Origin: JAXLSZ01 sp046330315
Lineage (GTDB): Bacteria; Actinomycetota; Thermoleophilia; Solirubrobacterales; 70-9
Reading direction: 5' to 3'
Assembly (NCBI GenBank): GCA_046330315.1
Contig: JAXLSZ010000010.1
Location: forward strand, 124,001-188,000
Length of the DNA stretch: 64,000 bases
The position numbers were made by a program, and so were the translations under genes. The notes beneath the pieces are model-generated. The model searched no databases. It had not been told where the DNA came from and was given only the letters and a program-made list of their open reading frames with translations. Below, piece by piece: positions 49,336-57,021 of the stretch (positions within the stretch are counted from its first letter, which is position 1; each line of letters opens with the position of its first letter).

Positions 49336-50409
49336 CTAGACCTTGATCGTGACCACGTCACCGTCCTCAACGAGGTAGTCACGGCCCTCGATGCGGAGCA
49401 GCCCGCGCTCCCGGGCCGCCGCGTACCCCCCGCACTCCACCAGGTCCCGCCAGCCGATCACCTCGGCCCTGACGAACGCCTGCTGGATCTCGGTGTGGAC
49501 CTCCCCGGCCGCCTCCCAGGCGGTGGCGCCCCGAGGCAGCGGCCGCGCGCAGGCCTCCTTGCCCTCTCCGGCGGTGAAGAAGGTGATCAGGTCGAGCAGG
49601 TCGTAGGCGGCGCGCACCAGGCGCTCCAGCCCCGACCCCTCGACGCCGAAGGAGGCGCGCATCTCCTCGGCCTCGGCGGGGTCGAGCTGCGCCAGCTCAC
49701 CCTCGATGCGGGCGCTGACCGCGACCGCGCCGGCGCCCACCCCGTCCGCGTGGGCGAGGACCCCGGGCGGCACCTCGGCGGCCTCCTCGTCCACGTTGGC
49801 GACGTAGAGGACCGGCTTGGAGGTCAGGGCCTGGAGCAGCCTCGCGGCCTCGGGGGCGGCCTCGGGGACGGGGACCGAGCGGACCGGCCGCCCGGCCGCC
49901 AGCGCCTCGTGGACCTCGGTCAGCCAGTCGCGCTCGGCGACCGCCTCGGGATCCCCGGAGCGCGCCTGCTTCCTCACCCTCCCGAGCCGGCGCTCGCACT
50001 GCTCGTAGTCGGCGAGCAGCAGCTCCGTCTCGATCGTCTCGATGTCGCGGACCGGCTCGACGCTGCCGTCGGGGTGCGGCACCCCGCTGTCGGCGTGGCA
50101 GCGCACGACGTGGCAGATCGCGTCGGTCTCGCGGATCGAGGCCAGGAACCGGTTGCCGAGACCCTCGCCCTCCGAGGCGCCCCTGACCAGGCCGGCGATG
50201 TCGTGGAAGGCGATCGTCGCCGGCGCCAGCCCGGAGCTCCCGACCACCTCGGCGACCCGGGCCAGGCGGGGGTCCGGGACCGCCGCGATCGCCACGTTCG
50301 GCTCGATCGTGGTGAACGGGTACTCCCCGGTCTGCGCGCCCGCCCTGGTGAGGGCGTTGAACAGCGTGGACTTCCCGGCGTTCGGGAGGCCGACTATCCC
50401 GATTCGCAT
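49336..50409 (-). CDS. ychF: Redox-regulated ATPase/GTPase YchF (Ola1 family)
   Basis: 357 aa, universally conserved Obg-like nucleotide hydrolase that binds ribosomes and is linked to stress responses. G1 GLPNAGKSTLFNAL, G2/G3 region EYPFTTIEPN and FHDIAGLVRGASEGEGLGN, G4 NVDE in place of NKxD (explaining ATP preference), and a C-terminal TGS domain (LDLITFFTAGEGKEACARPL, GEVHTEIQQAFVRAEVIGW). ATG start at 50409. Confidence 0.96.
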   Translation of the reverse strand: MRIGIVGLPNAGKSTLFNALTRAGAQTGEYPFTTIEPNVAIAAVPDPRLARVAEVVGSSGLAPATIAFHDIAGLVRGASEGEGLGNRFLASIRETDAICHVVRCHADSGVPHPDGSVEPVRDIETIETELLLADYEQCERRLGRVRKQARSGDPEAVAERDWLTEVHEALAAGRPVRSVPVPEAAPEAARLLQALTSKPVLYVANVDEEAAEVPPGVLAHADGVGAGAVAVSARIEGELAQLDPAEAEEMRASFGVEGSGLERLVRAAYDLLDLITFFTAGEGKEACARPLPRGATAWEAAGEVHTEIQQAFVRAEVIGWRDLVECGGYAAARERGLLRIEGRDYLVEDGDVVTIKV

Positions 50410-50448
50410 CCGGGGGTCCCGGGGGTCGTGCGCCCGACCCTGCGGGGC

Positions 50449-50961
50449 TCAGGGCGCATCCGAGGGGGGCGGCAGGGGCAGCGCGGAGCCCAGCGCGGAG
50501 CCCAGGGCCGCGCCGGCGAGGACGTCGGATGGATAGTGCATGCCGAGGTAGGGACGGGTGAGCCCGATCAGGGCGGCGGCGGCGAGAAGCCCCCGGCGGC
50601 GGCGCGGCGCCACCCGCCCCATCGCCGCGGCGGCGGCGAACGAGGAGGTCGCGTGCGCCGAGGGAAATGACAGCGAGCTCGGAGCCCCGCCCAGCGGCGG
50701 CAGGCCCTCGAGGACCGGCCGGGGCCTCCTCACGGCCAGCTTGATCCCGAAGTTGAGGCCGATCGCCGCCGGCGCGAGGGCGCCGGCGACCAGCCAGCCG
50801 GCGCGGCGGCGGCGGTCGACCGCGGCGGCGACGAGCCCCCCGACCGCCCAGACGGCGCCGTACTCGCCGCTGGCGGCGATCGCCCGGGCGGCGGCCTCGA
50901 CCGGCCGGGCGTGGCCGCGGGTCCGCATCAGGCGCAGCAGCGCGAGGTCGGGATTGCGCAT
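50449..50961 (-). CDS. PAP2-type membrane phosphatase
   Basis: 170 aa integral membrane phosphatase acting on lipid phosphates such as undecaprenyl pyrophosphate or phosphatidate. The three-part signature is complete: KLAVRRPRP (KxxxxxxRP), SLSFPSAHATSSF (PSGH variant PSAH), and RPYLGMHYPSDVLAG (SRxxxxxHxxxD, with Thr-Arg at the start). Membrane helices flank these. The short C-terminal tail (ALGSALGSALPLPPP) contains a small repeat. It lies upstream of ychF on the same strand. Confidence 0.88.
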   Translation of the reverse strand: MRNPDLALLRLMRTRGHARPVEAAARAIAASGEYGAVWAVGGLVAAAVDRRRRAGWLVAGALAPAAIGLNFGIKLAVRRPRPVLEGLPPLGGAPSSLSFPSAHATSSFAAAAAMGRVAPRRRRGLLAAAALIGLTRPYLGMHYPSDVLAGAALGSALGSALPLPPPSDAP

Positions 50962-51020
50962 GGCGCGCCAGGATAGGCGCCGGGCCCGCCGCGGAGGCGC
51001 GCAGCGGTCAGAATCCCGCC

Positions 51021-52013
51021 ATGCCCGCCACCGCCGAACCGGTCCTGGTCCCCGGCTTCCGCCACCACCCCGGAAACCACTGCGGCTCGACCGCGCTGCG
51101 AAACCTGCTCGGCTTCGATGGCGTCGAGATCAGCGAGGAGATGGCCTTCGGCCTCGGGGCCGGGGCCTGCTTCTACTACCTGGCCTTCTCCGACGGCTCC
51201 CCGTCACGGTGGTTCAACGGGCGCGTCGCGCGGCTGGAGGAGAACTTCTCGGAGCTGACCGGCGGGGCCCTTCGGATGAGGACCTTCGACGAACCCGCCG
51301 AGGCCTGGGCGGCGGCCCGCGCCGAGGTGGACGGCGGGCGGCCCGCGCTGCTGCTCACCGACCTCTACCACCTCGACCACTACGGGCGCTCTGCCCACTT
51401 CCCCGGCCACGCGGTGGTGCTGGCCGGCTACGACGAGCACGACGCGCTCCTCTCCGACACCGGCTTCGAGGACCTCCAGCGCACCAGCCTCGAGAGTCTC
51501 GCCGTGGCCCGGCACGGGGAGCATCCCGCCTACCCGCTGCACGGGCACCAGTTCACCGTCGCCGCGGGAGTGGACCGGGCGGCGCTGAGCGACGCGGTCG
51601 GGACCGCGATCGAGCGGGCGGCCGGGGAGATGCTCGACCCCACCTGGGGGGAGTTCGCCGGGCTGCGGGCCGTCGAGCGCCTCGCCGCGGAGGTCGAGGG
51701 ATGGCCTTCCGAGGCCGAGGACTGGCGCTGGTGTGCGCGCTTCGCCTACCAGGTGATCGAGCGGCGGGGCACGGGAGGCGGCAACTTCCGGCCGATGTAC
51801 TCCCGCTTCCTGGCCGAGGCCGGGTACGCCGAGGCGCCGCTGGCCGCCGAGGCCGGGGCCCGCTGGACCGAACTCGCCGAGGCGTTCCGGGAGGCCAGCG
51901 AGCAGGCCGAGGCGCGGACCGGTCCCTGGGCCGAGATCGGTGCCCGCGCCCGCGCCTGCGCGGAGGCCGAGCGGGCGCTCTGGGAGTCGCTTGCCGCGGC
52001 GCTCAGGCCCTGA
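51021..52013 (+). CDS. BtrH N-terminal / DUF4872 domain protein
   Basis: 330 aa. The N-terminal half matches the butirosin BtrH acyltransferase fold, related to cysteine peptidases: HHPGNHCGSTALRNLLGFDG (candidate nucleophile Cys near residue 21), SEEMAFGLGAGACFYYLAF, then HFPGHAVVLAGYDEHDALL with the His, and LLSDTGFEDLQRTSLESLA. The C-terminal half is helical DUF4872 (REASEQAEARTG and a CAEAERALWESL end). In butirosin synthesis BtrH transfers an acyl chain from a carrier protein. No carrier protein or antibiotic cluster is adjacent, so here it may act on another thioester or as a peptidase. It overlaps the convergent methyltransferase by 11 nt. Confidence 0.8.
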   Translation: MPATAEPVLVPGFRHHPGNHCGSTALRNLLGFDGVEISEEMAFGLGAGACFYYLAFSDGSPSRWFNGRVARLEENFSELTGGALRMRTFDEPAEAWAAARAEVDGGRPALLLTDLYHLDHYGRSAHFPGHAVVLAGYDEHDALLSDTGFEDLQRTSLESLAVARHGEHPAYPLHGHQFTVAAGVDRAALSDAVGTAIERAAGEMLDPTWGEFAGLRAVERLAAEVEGWPSEAEDWRWCARFAYQVIERRGTGGGNFRPMYSRFLAEAGYAEAPLAAEAGARWTELAEAFREASEQAEARTGPWAEIGARARACAEAERALWESLAAALRP

Positions 52014-52611
52014 GCCGCGCGAAGTAGCCGAACCAGCACCCAGAGCGCTCCTCGGGCCCCAGGCCGGCGCGGATTCCGCGGCGGCAGAGGCTCTCGAAGG
52101 TCGTGAAGTGGGGATCCCCGAACAGCTCGCCGACCACCAGCCTGCCGCCGGGGCGCAGGACCCGGCGGATCTCGGCCAGGGCGAGGTCGGGGTCCGGGAT
52201 CTCGCCCAGGACCGTGACCAGGACCACCGCGTCGAAGCTGTCCTCCCCGTAGGGAAGGGCGCGGGCGTCGCCCTGCCTGGGCACCACGTTGCCCAGGCCG
52301 CGCTCCTCCACCGCCCTCATCGTGTGGTCGAGCATCTCCTGCTGGATGTCGAAGATCTCGACCGCCCCGCCGGGCCCGACCCAGCCGGCAAGCTCCGGGG
52401 TGTAGTAGCCGGTGCCCGGCCCGATCTCCAGGATCCGCTCGCCCGCGGCAGGCTCGAGCACCTCCCTCAGCCGGGAGCGGGTGATGATCGGATGGGGCGC
52501 CTGCACCCAGAAGCGCTGGCTGTAAGGGCAGGCGGAGGGGTTCTTCCGCCACCAGAGCGCCGCGGCCAGCAGCGCGGCGGCGGCGACAAGGATGGCGCGT
52601 GGGCGGGTCAC
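52003..52611 (-). CDS. Membrane-anchored SAM-dependent methyltransferase
   Basis: 202 aa from GTG 52611, which overlaps the stop of the preceding 72-aa gene (GTGA). An upstream in-frame ATG lies inside that gene and is not used. One N-terminal membrane segment (RAILVAAAALLAAALWWRK) then a class I methyltransferase: ERILEIGPGTGYYTPELAGW (motif I), VEIFDIQQEMLDHTMRA, GDARALPYGEDSFDAVVLVT and VLRPGGRLVVGELFGDP. Resembles UbiE/PMT-type lipid methyltransferases. Substrate unknown; membrane attachment suggests a lipid. Confidence 0.83.
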   Translation of the reverse strand: MTRPRAILVAAAALLAAALWWRKNPSACPYSQRFWVQAPHPIITRSRLREVLEPAAGERILEIGPGTGYYTPELAGWVGPGGAVEIFDIQQEMLDHTMRAVEERGLGNVVPRQGDARALPYGEDSFDAVVLVTVLGEIPDPDLALAEIRRVLRPGGRLVVGELFGDPHFTTFESLCRRGIRAGLGPEERSGCWFGYFARLRA

Positions 52612-52826
52612 TCGCCGCTGCTGAAGCCGACCTTGTGCTCGCCGGGGTCGATGCGCAGGAAGGCGACCCTGCCCAGGTACAGCGAGAGGGTCCCGTCCTC
52701 GGTCTCGAGGTCGTGCCACCCGCCCGACTCCAGCGCCGTGCGCAGCTTGCCGAGGGACTTCTCGGTGATGCGCACCGGGACGACCTGGCCGCCCTCGAAC
52801 CCGATCTCCACCCGCTGGGCGGCCAT
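52608..52826 (-). CDS. Small protein of unknown function
   Basis: 72 aa, predicted soluble beta-rich domain (VEIGFEGGQVVPVRITEKSL, TLSLYLGRVAFLRIDPGEHK). The start overlaps the stop of the epimerase gene by 1 nt (TGATG) and the stop overlaps the methyltransferase start, so it is embedded in a coupled three-gene unit and almost certainly expressed. It is reminiscent in size and pattern of small DUF3107-like actinobacterial proteins, but I cannot assign it. Confidence 0.75.
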   Translation of the reverse strand: MAAQRVEIGFEGGQVVPVRITEKSLGKLRTALESGGWHDLETEDGTLSLYLGRVAFLRIDPGEHKVGFSSGE

Positions 52827-53239
52827 CAGTGGGGCACCCTGGCCGGCTCGACCAACTCGGTGAGGACGCCGCCGGTCGCCCGGGGATGCAGGAAGGCGAC
52901 CCGGCTGCCGCGGATTCCCTGCCGCGGCTCGGAGTCGATCAGGCGCAGGCCTGCGGCCCGCACCCCGTCGAGCGCGGCCTCGATGTCCGGCACGGCGTAG
53001 GCGACGTGGTGGAGGCCGGGGCCCTTGGCGGCGAGAAAGCGGCCGACCGGAGTGTCCGGCCCCAGCGGCCTGAGCAGCTCGACGTGGCCGTCCCCGACGT
53101 CCAGCAGCACCGCCTCGACTCCCTGGGAGGAGACCGTCTCGCGAAGGGCCAGCTCCATCCCGAAGCTCTCCTCGTAGAGGGCGACGGCCGCGTCGAGGTC
53201 CTCCACTGCCACGCCGATGTGGTCTATCCGGCTGAACAT
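52826..53239 (-). CDS. mce: Methylmalonyl-CoA epimerase
   Basis: 137 aa from ATG 53239 (MFSRIDHIGVAVEDLDAAV); the open frame to 53374 upstream is not needed. VOC-superfamily fold with two beta-alpha-beta-beta-beta repeats. Metal ligands: His in RIDHIGVAV, Glu/Gln in VELLRPLG, His in GLHHVAYAVPD, Glu in LTELVEPAR. It interconverts (2S)- and (2R)-methylmalonyl-CoA between propionyl-CoA carboxylase and the mutase; a mutase catalytic subunit is at 7148. It leads the coupled set with the 72-aa protein and methyltransferase. Confidence 0.93.
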   Translation of the reverse strand: MFSRIDHIGVAVEDLDAAVALYEESFGMELALRETVSSQGVEAVLLDVGDGHVELLRPLGPDTPVGRFLAAKGPGLHHVAYAVPDIEAALDGVRAAGLRLIDSEPRQGIRGSRVAFLHPRATGGVLTELVEPARVPH

Positions 53240-53249
53240 GGGGCGGAGT

Positions 53250-54077
53250 CTAGGCGTTCGGGGTCTGCTCCCCGCCGCCACCCTCGACCCTGAGGATCTC
53301 GGCCAGGGCCGCGAGGCCGACCTCGAGCTGATCGGGCGTCGGCTCCTTGGTCGCCACCAGCCGCTGGATCTCATGGCCGGGGGCGTGGAAGGCCTGAGCG
53401 AGGACCGAATCGCGGTGGCGGTCGCTCCAGGCGAACATCTCCACCGCCACCGAGGCTCCGCCCAACCCCACAGCGGCGCGAGCCGCCGGCCCGGGGTTCT
53501 CGACCGCCCGCTCCAGCAGGATCGAGCCCCCGGCGCCCATCAGCATCATCGGCGCGATCAGGTTGGACCCGCAGCGGTGATGCTCCTTCGGGACCGTGGC
53601 GGGGTCCCCGATCCCCTGCTCGTAGGCGGCGATCGCCTTGTGCTCGACGCCGTGGTAGGCGGCGAGGTCGCGGTCGCTGAGCGCGGCCAGCGCCGGGATC
53701 GCCCCCAGGGCCTGAAGGGCGGCCTCCCGCGCCGGCGTCGCCCTGGCGCGGCGGCGCAGCAGCCCGGACACCGCCAGCGTGCCCCCGATCGCGGCGATCA
53801 CCCTCCAGTCCTCGAAGGGAAGCCGCGCCTCCGGGAGCCGGCGCCGGGCCAGGGGCACCACGGCCATCGCCTCCGCCAGCTTCAGCGGGCCCCGGATGCC
53901 CGGCACCCGCGAGGCGAGGCCGGGGGCGAGGCTCGGCTTGGGCTCGGAGGCGACCCGGATCTCGCCGCCCCGGTCGCGGACCGCCGCGGCCCAGTGGGTC
54001 GGCCCGTGGATCAGCAGCCCGTTGCGAAGCGCCATGCCGCCGAGGCGGAGCTTGGCGCTCCCCGGATCCTCAGGCAT
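53250..54077 (-). CDS. DUF1385 family protein (YqhQ-like)
   Basis: 275 aa. DUF1385 signatures: MALRNGLLIHGPTHWAAAVR at the N-terminus, VPGIRGPLKLAEAMAV, then AAYHGVEHKAIAAYEQG and PKEHHRCGSNLIAPMMLM (the HGVEHK and HxRCGSN motifs), and a C-terminal HAPGHEIQRLVATKEPTPDQ. Hydrophobic stretches (VIAAIGGTLAVSGLL and SNLIAPMMLMGAGGS) suggest membrane association, but most family members have stronger helices. Function unknown. It overlaps the M20 peptidase stop by 8 nt and precedes the epimerase by 10 nt. Confidence 0.88.
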   Translation of the reverse strand: MPEDPGSAKLRLGGMALRNGLLIHGPTHWAAAVRDRGGEIRVASEPKPSLAPGLASRVPGIRGPLKLAEAMAVVPLARRRLPEARLPFEDWRVIAAIGGTLAVSGLLRRRARATPAREAALQALGAIPALAALSDRDLAAYHGVEHKAIAAYEQGIGDPATVPKEHHRCGSNLIAPMMLMGAGGSILLERAVENPGPAARAAVGLGGASVAVEMFAWSDRHRDSVLAQAFHAPGHEIQRLVATKEPTPDQLEVGLAALAEILRVEGGGGEQTPNA

Positions 54078-55404
54078 GCCCTGCTCCCAGCAGGCGCTTG
54101 GGAAGCTTGTAGTAGCAGTCGGCCATCAGGGCGACGTCGGCGACGGCGACTCGCTCGTCGGCGCCGTGGACGAGCGGCACCGCCTCGGCCAGGCCCATCG
54201 CGCTCTGCGGCGCGAAGCCGTAGACGGTCGCGCCGAAGGCCTTGCGGAACCAGTGGCTGTCGCTGAACCCCGGCATCACGATCGGCAGCACCTCGGCGCC
54301 CTCCTCGGTCTCGGCCACCCATTCCTCGATCGCCTCGGCGAGCGGGCCACCGTAGTCGGAGCGGTTGCCGACCACCCGCTCCACGAACTCGAGCTCGTGC
54401 TCGCCCACGCCAAGCACCGACTCCACCCGGGCGCGGACCTCGTCCTCCCCCATCTCGGGAGGGACTCGGCAGTCGACGAGGACCTCCGCCCGTGAGGGGA
54501 CGACGTTCTGCTTGCCCGAGCCGCTGGCCATCGTCGGGGTCAGGGTGACGCCGAGCATCGGCTCGGCCAGGAGGACGGCGAGCAGTGGGTCGGCTGCGCG
54601 AATCTCCTCCAGCGCCCCGCCCGGGTCGCCGGGCGGACGGCCGAGCAGGCGGTGCAGGAAGAGCTCTGTGTCGGGGGTGGTCTCGGGGGAGGGCTGGCCA
54701 CGCAGCCTCTCCAGCAGCGGGCCGAGCTTGAGCAGGGCGTTGTCGCCCACGCCGGGCAGCGAGGCATGGCCGGCTACGCCGCTGGTCCTCACCTTGAATC
54801 TGAAGACGCCCTTCTCGCCCACCGCCGCCGTGAACAGCCGGCGGCCGCCGAACTCGATGGCCACACCGGCCCCCTCGTTCAGCACCATCTCGCAGCGGAC
54901 CTTGTCGGGGTGCTCCTCGCAGAGCCACTTGGCGCCGTTGTGGGCGCCCGTCTCCTCGTCGGCGGTGACGATCATCAGCAGCTCGCCGCGCTGCGGCCTC
55001 CAGCCCTCGGCGGCAAGGGCCAGGCAGGCGGCGGTCTCCGCCGCGACCTGGTCCTTCATGTCCAACGCCCCCCTTCCCCAGACGTAGCCCTCGTGCAGGT
55101 CGCCACTCCAGGGATCGCGGGTCCACTCGTCGGGGTCGGCGGGAACGGTGTCGACGTGGCAGATCAGCGCCAGCGAGGGCCCCTCCTCAGCGCCGCGCAA
55201 CCGGGCCACCAGGTTGGGGCGATCGGGGATCCGCTCCAGCAACTCGCACTCGAAGCCGGCTCCGCCGAGCAGACCGTGGAGGAACCGCTGGGCCTCGGCC
55301 TCGTTGCCAGGCGGGTTGACGGTGTCGAACCTGATCAGACGCCGCAGCAACTCGACCGCCCGGGCGCCCAGCCCGTCCTCTCCCGGAAGTGTCCCCTCGG
55401 CCAT
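54070..55404 (-). CDS. M20 family metallopeptidase (ArgE/DapE/carboxypeptidase type)
   Basis: 444 aa from ATG 55404, dinuclear zinc amidohydrolase. IRFDTVNPPGNEAEAQRFL, SLALICHVDTVPADPDEW (HxDxVP: metal His and Asp), WGRGALDMKDQVA (bridging Asp), IVTADEETGAHNGAKWL (catalytic and metal Glu pair), the dimerisation-domain loop GVAGHASLPGVGDNAL, and PLVHGADERV for the last metal His. Substrate could be an acyl-amino acid or a dipeptide. Divergent from rarA (61-nt gap). Confidence 0.92.
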   Translation of the reverse strand: MAEGTLPGEDGLGARAVELLRRLIRFDTVNPPGNEAEAQRFLHGLLGGAGFECELLERIPDRPNLVARLRGAEEGPSLALICHVDTVPADPDEWTRDPWSGDLHEGYVWGRGALDMKDQVAAETAACLALAAEGWRPQRGELLMIVTADEETGAHNGAKWLCEEHPDKVRCEMVLNEGAGVAIEFGGRRLFTAAVGEKGVFRFKVRTSGVAGHASLPGVGDNALLKLGPLLERLRGQPSPETTPDTELFLHRLLGRPPGDPGGALEEIRAADPLLAVLLAEPMLGVTLTPTMASGSGKQNVVPSRAEVLVDCRVPPEMGEDEVRARVESVLGVGEHELEFVERVVGNRSDYGGPLAEAIEEWVAETEEGAEVLPIVMPGFSDSHWFRKAFGATVYGFAPQSAMGLAEAVPLVHGADERVAVADVALMADCYYKLPKRLLGAGHA

Positions 55405-55465
55405 GCCGTCGCAGGTTAGTGGCCCGCTGCCCGTGCGCCTGCTCGTCGGCCGCCACTTCATACTC

Positions 55466-56806
55466 ATGTCAATGGCCGACCGGCTCTTCGACTCGGACGT
55501 CGGGCGCGCGGAGGAGGAGGCTCCCGGCCCCGGCGCACCGCTCGCGGTGCGGATGCGGCCAGGGCGGATCGAGGAGCTGATCGGCCAGGAGCACCTGATC
55601 GCGGAGGGGAGGACCCTGCGGGCGGCGATCGAGGCCGGGCGACCGGTCAACGCGATCCTCTACGGGCCCCCGGGCAGCGGCAAGACGACGCTGGCGAGGA
55701 TCGCGGCCCGCGGCTCGGAGGCGGCCTTCGAGGAGGCCTCGGCCGTCAACGCCGGACGCGCCGAGGTCCGTGAGGTGATCGCCAGGGCGCGCGAGCGGCG
55801 CCGCTCGGGCCGGGCGACGATCCTCTTCCTGGACGAGATCCACCGCTTCAACAAGGCCCAGCAGGACGCGCTGCTGCCGGCGGTCGAGGAGGGGCTCCTG
55901 ACCCTGATCGGGGCGACCACGGAGAACCCCTACTTCGAGGTCAACTCGGCGCTGCTCTCCCGCTGCCAGGTCTACGAGCTTCACCCGCTCGCAACCGCCG
56001 AGGTCGAGACGCTGCTGCGCAGGGCGCTCTCGGATCCCGAGCGGGGCCTGCCCGATCCACCCCGCACGGACGACGCGGCGCTGGAGATGCTGGCTGCCCG
56101 TTCGGGAGGGGACGCGCGGGTGGCCCTCTCGGCGCTGGAGCGCGCGGCCTCCGGTCTCGCCGCCGGCTCCACGCTCGACGTCGCGGCAGTCGAGGACTCG
56201 CTGCAGAGGGCCGCGGTCGACTTCGACCGCGACGGGGACCGCCACTACGACTACATCTCCGCCTGGATCAAGGCGACCCGCGGCTCGGACGCCGACGCCT
56301 CCCTCTACTACCTGGCGGTGATGCTCGAGGGCGGCGAGGACCCCCGGTTCATCGCCCGCCGCATGGTCATCCTCGCCTCCGAGGACATCGGCAACGCCGA
56401 TCCCCAGGCACTAGTCGTGGCGACCGCGGCGGCGGCGGCCGTGGACCGGGTCGGCCTTCCCGAGTGCGCGCTGAACCTGGCCCAGGCCGCCTCCTACCTG
56501 GCGCTGGCGCCGAAGTCCAACGCCACCTACGAGGCGATCTCGCGGGCCCGCGGGCTGGTCAGGCGCGACGGCGCGGCGCCGCCGCCCGCCCACCTGCGGG
56601 ACGCGCACTACCCCGGTGCGAAGGAGCTCGGGCGCGGCGCCGGCTACCGCTACCCCCACGACGAGGAGGGCGGGTTCGCCTCCCAGGCGCTGATGCCCGA
56701 GGCCCTGCGCGGCGAGCGCATCTACGAGCCCGCATCGAGGGGATTCGAGGCCGAGCTGCGGAGGCGCATCGACGCCCTGCGCAGGGCCTTCGAAGCCGCG
56801 GACTAG
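55466..56806 (+). CDS. rarA: Replication-associated recombination protein RarA (MgsA/WRNIP1 family)
   Basis: 446-aa AAA+ ATPase acting at stalled replication forks. MRPGRIEELIGQEHLIAEG, Walker A LYGPPGSGKTTLARI, Walker B TILFLDEIHRFNKAQQDALL, sensor 1 LIGATTENPYFEVNSALLS, Arg finger LLSRCQVYEL, and a C-terminal tetramerisation region (DDRHYDYISA-type: DGDRHYDYISAWIKATRGSD, AHYPGAKELGRGAGYRYPHD). Two candidate ATGs (55466, 55472). A strong terminator follows at 56896. Confidence 0.95.
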   Translation: MSMADRLFDSDVGRAEEEAPGPGAPLAVRMRPGRIEELIGQEHLIAEGRTLRAAIEAGRPVNAILYGPPGSGKTTLARIAARGSEAAFEEASAVNAGRAEVREVIARARERRRSGRATILFLDEIHRFNKAQQDALLPAVEEGLLTLIGATTENPYFEVNSALLSRCQVYELHPLATAEVETLLRRALSDPERGLPDPPRTDDAALEMLAARSGGDARVALSALERAASGLAAGSTLDVAAVEDSLQRAAVDFDRDGDRHYDYISAWIKATRGSDADASLYYLAVMLEGGEDPRFIARRMVILASEDIGNADPQALVVATAAAAAVDRVGLPECALNLAQAASYLALAPKSNATYEAISRARGLVRRDGAAPPPAHLRDAHYPGAKELGRGAGYRYPHDEEGGFASQALMPEALRGERIYEPASRGFEAELRRRIDALRRAFEAAD

Positions 56807-56843
56807 GTTTCCGCCCCTCCGACCACAACTTCTCCGGATCGCG

Positions 56844-56870
56844 GGTGTTCTGGAGTTCGGCTTTCCACGC
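56844..56870 (+). other. Possible truncated relative of the 48-nt element
   Basis: GGTGTTCTGGAGTTCGGCTT followed by TCCACGC shares the GGTGT...TGGAGTTC..CT core and a short complementary end with the 48-nt elements at 17984 and 41965, but is shorter and diverges inside. Weak support. Confidence 0.3.
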
Positions 56871-56895
56871 TTAGCCAGGGAGAGCCGACGCAGGA

Positions 56896-56940
56896 CCGGC
56901 CGGAGGTCTGGACTGGGGGCCTCCGGCCGGCTTTTCCTTC
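56896..56940 (+). terminator. Rho-independent terminator after rarA
   Basis: An 11-bp perfect stem (56896-56906 with 56920-56930, CCGGCCGGAGG/CCTCCGGCCGG), 13-nt loop, then CTTTTCCTTC. It separates rarA from the aldehyde dehydrogenase downstream. Confidence 0.85.
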
Positions 56941-57021
56941 CGCGGCCCGGGGCTTCCCTGCGGCGCCCCGGCTCCTCGGTGCGCGGCCCGGCGGTTCTCT
57001 CCCGCGGCCTAGAATCGCCGC

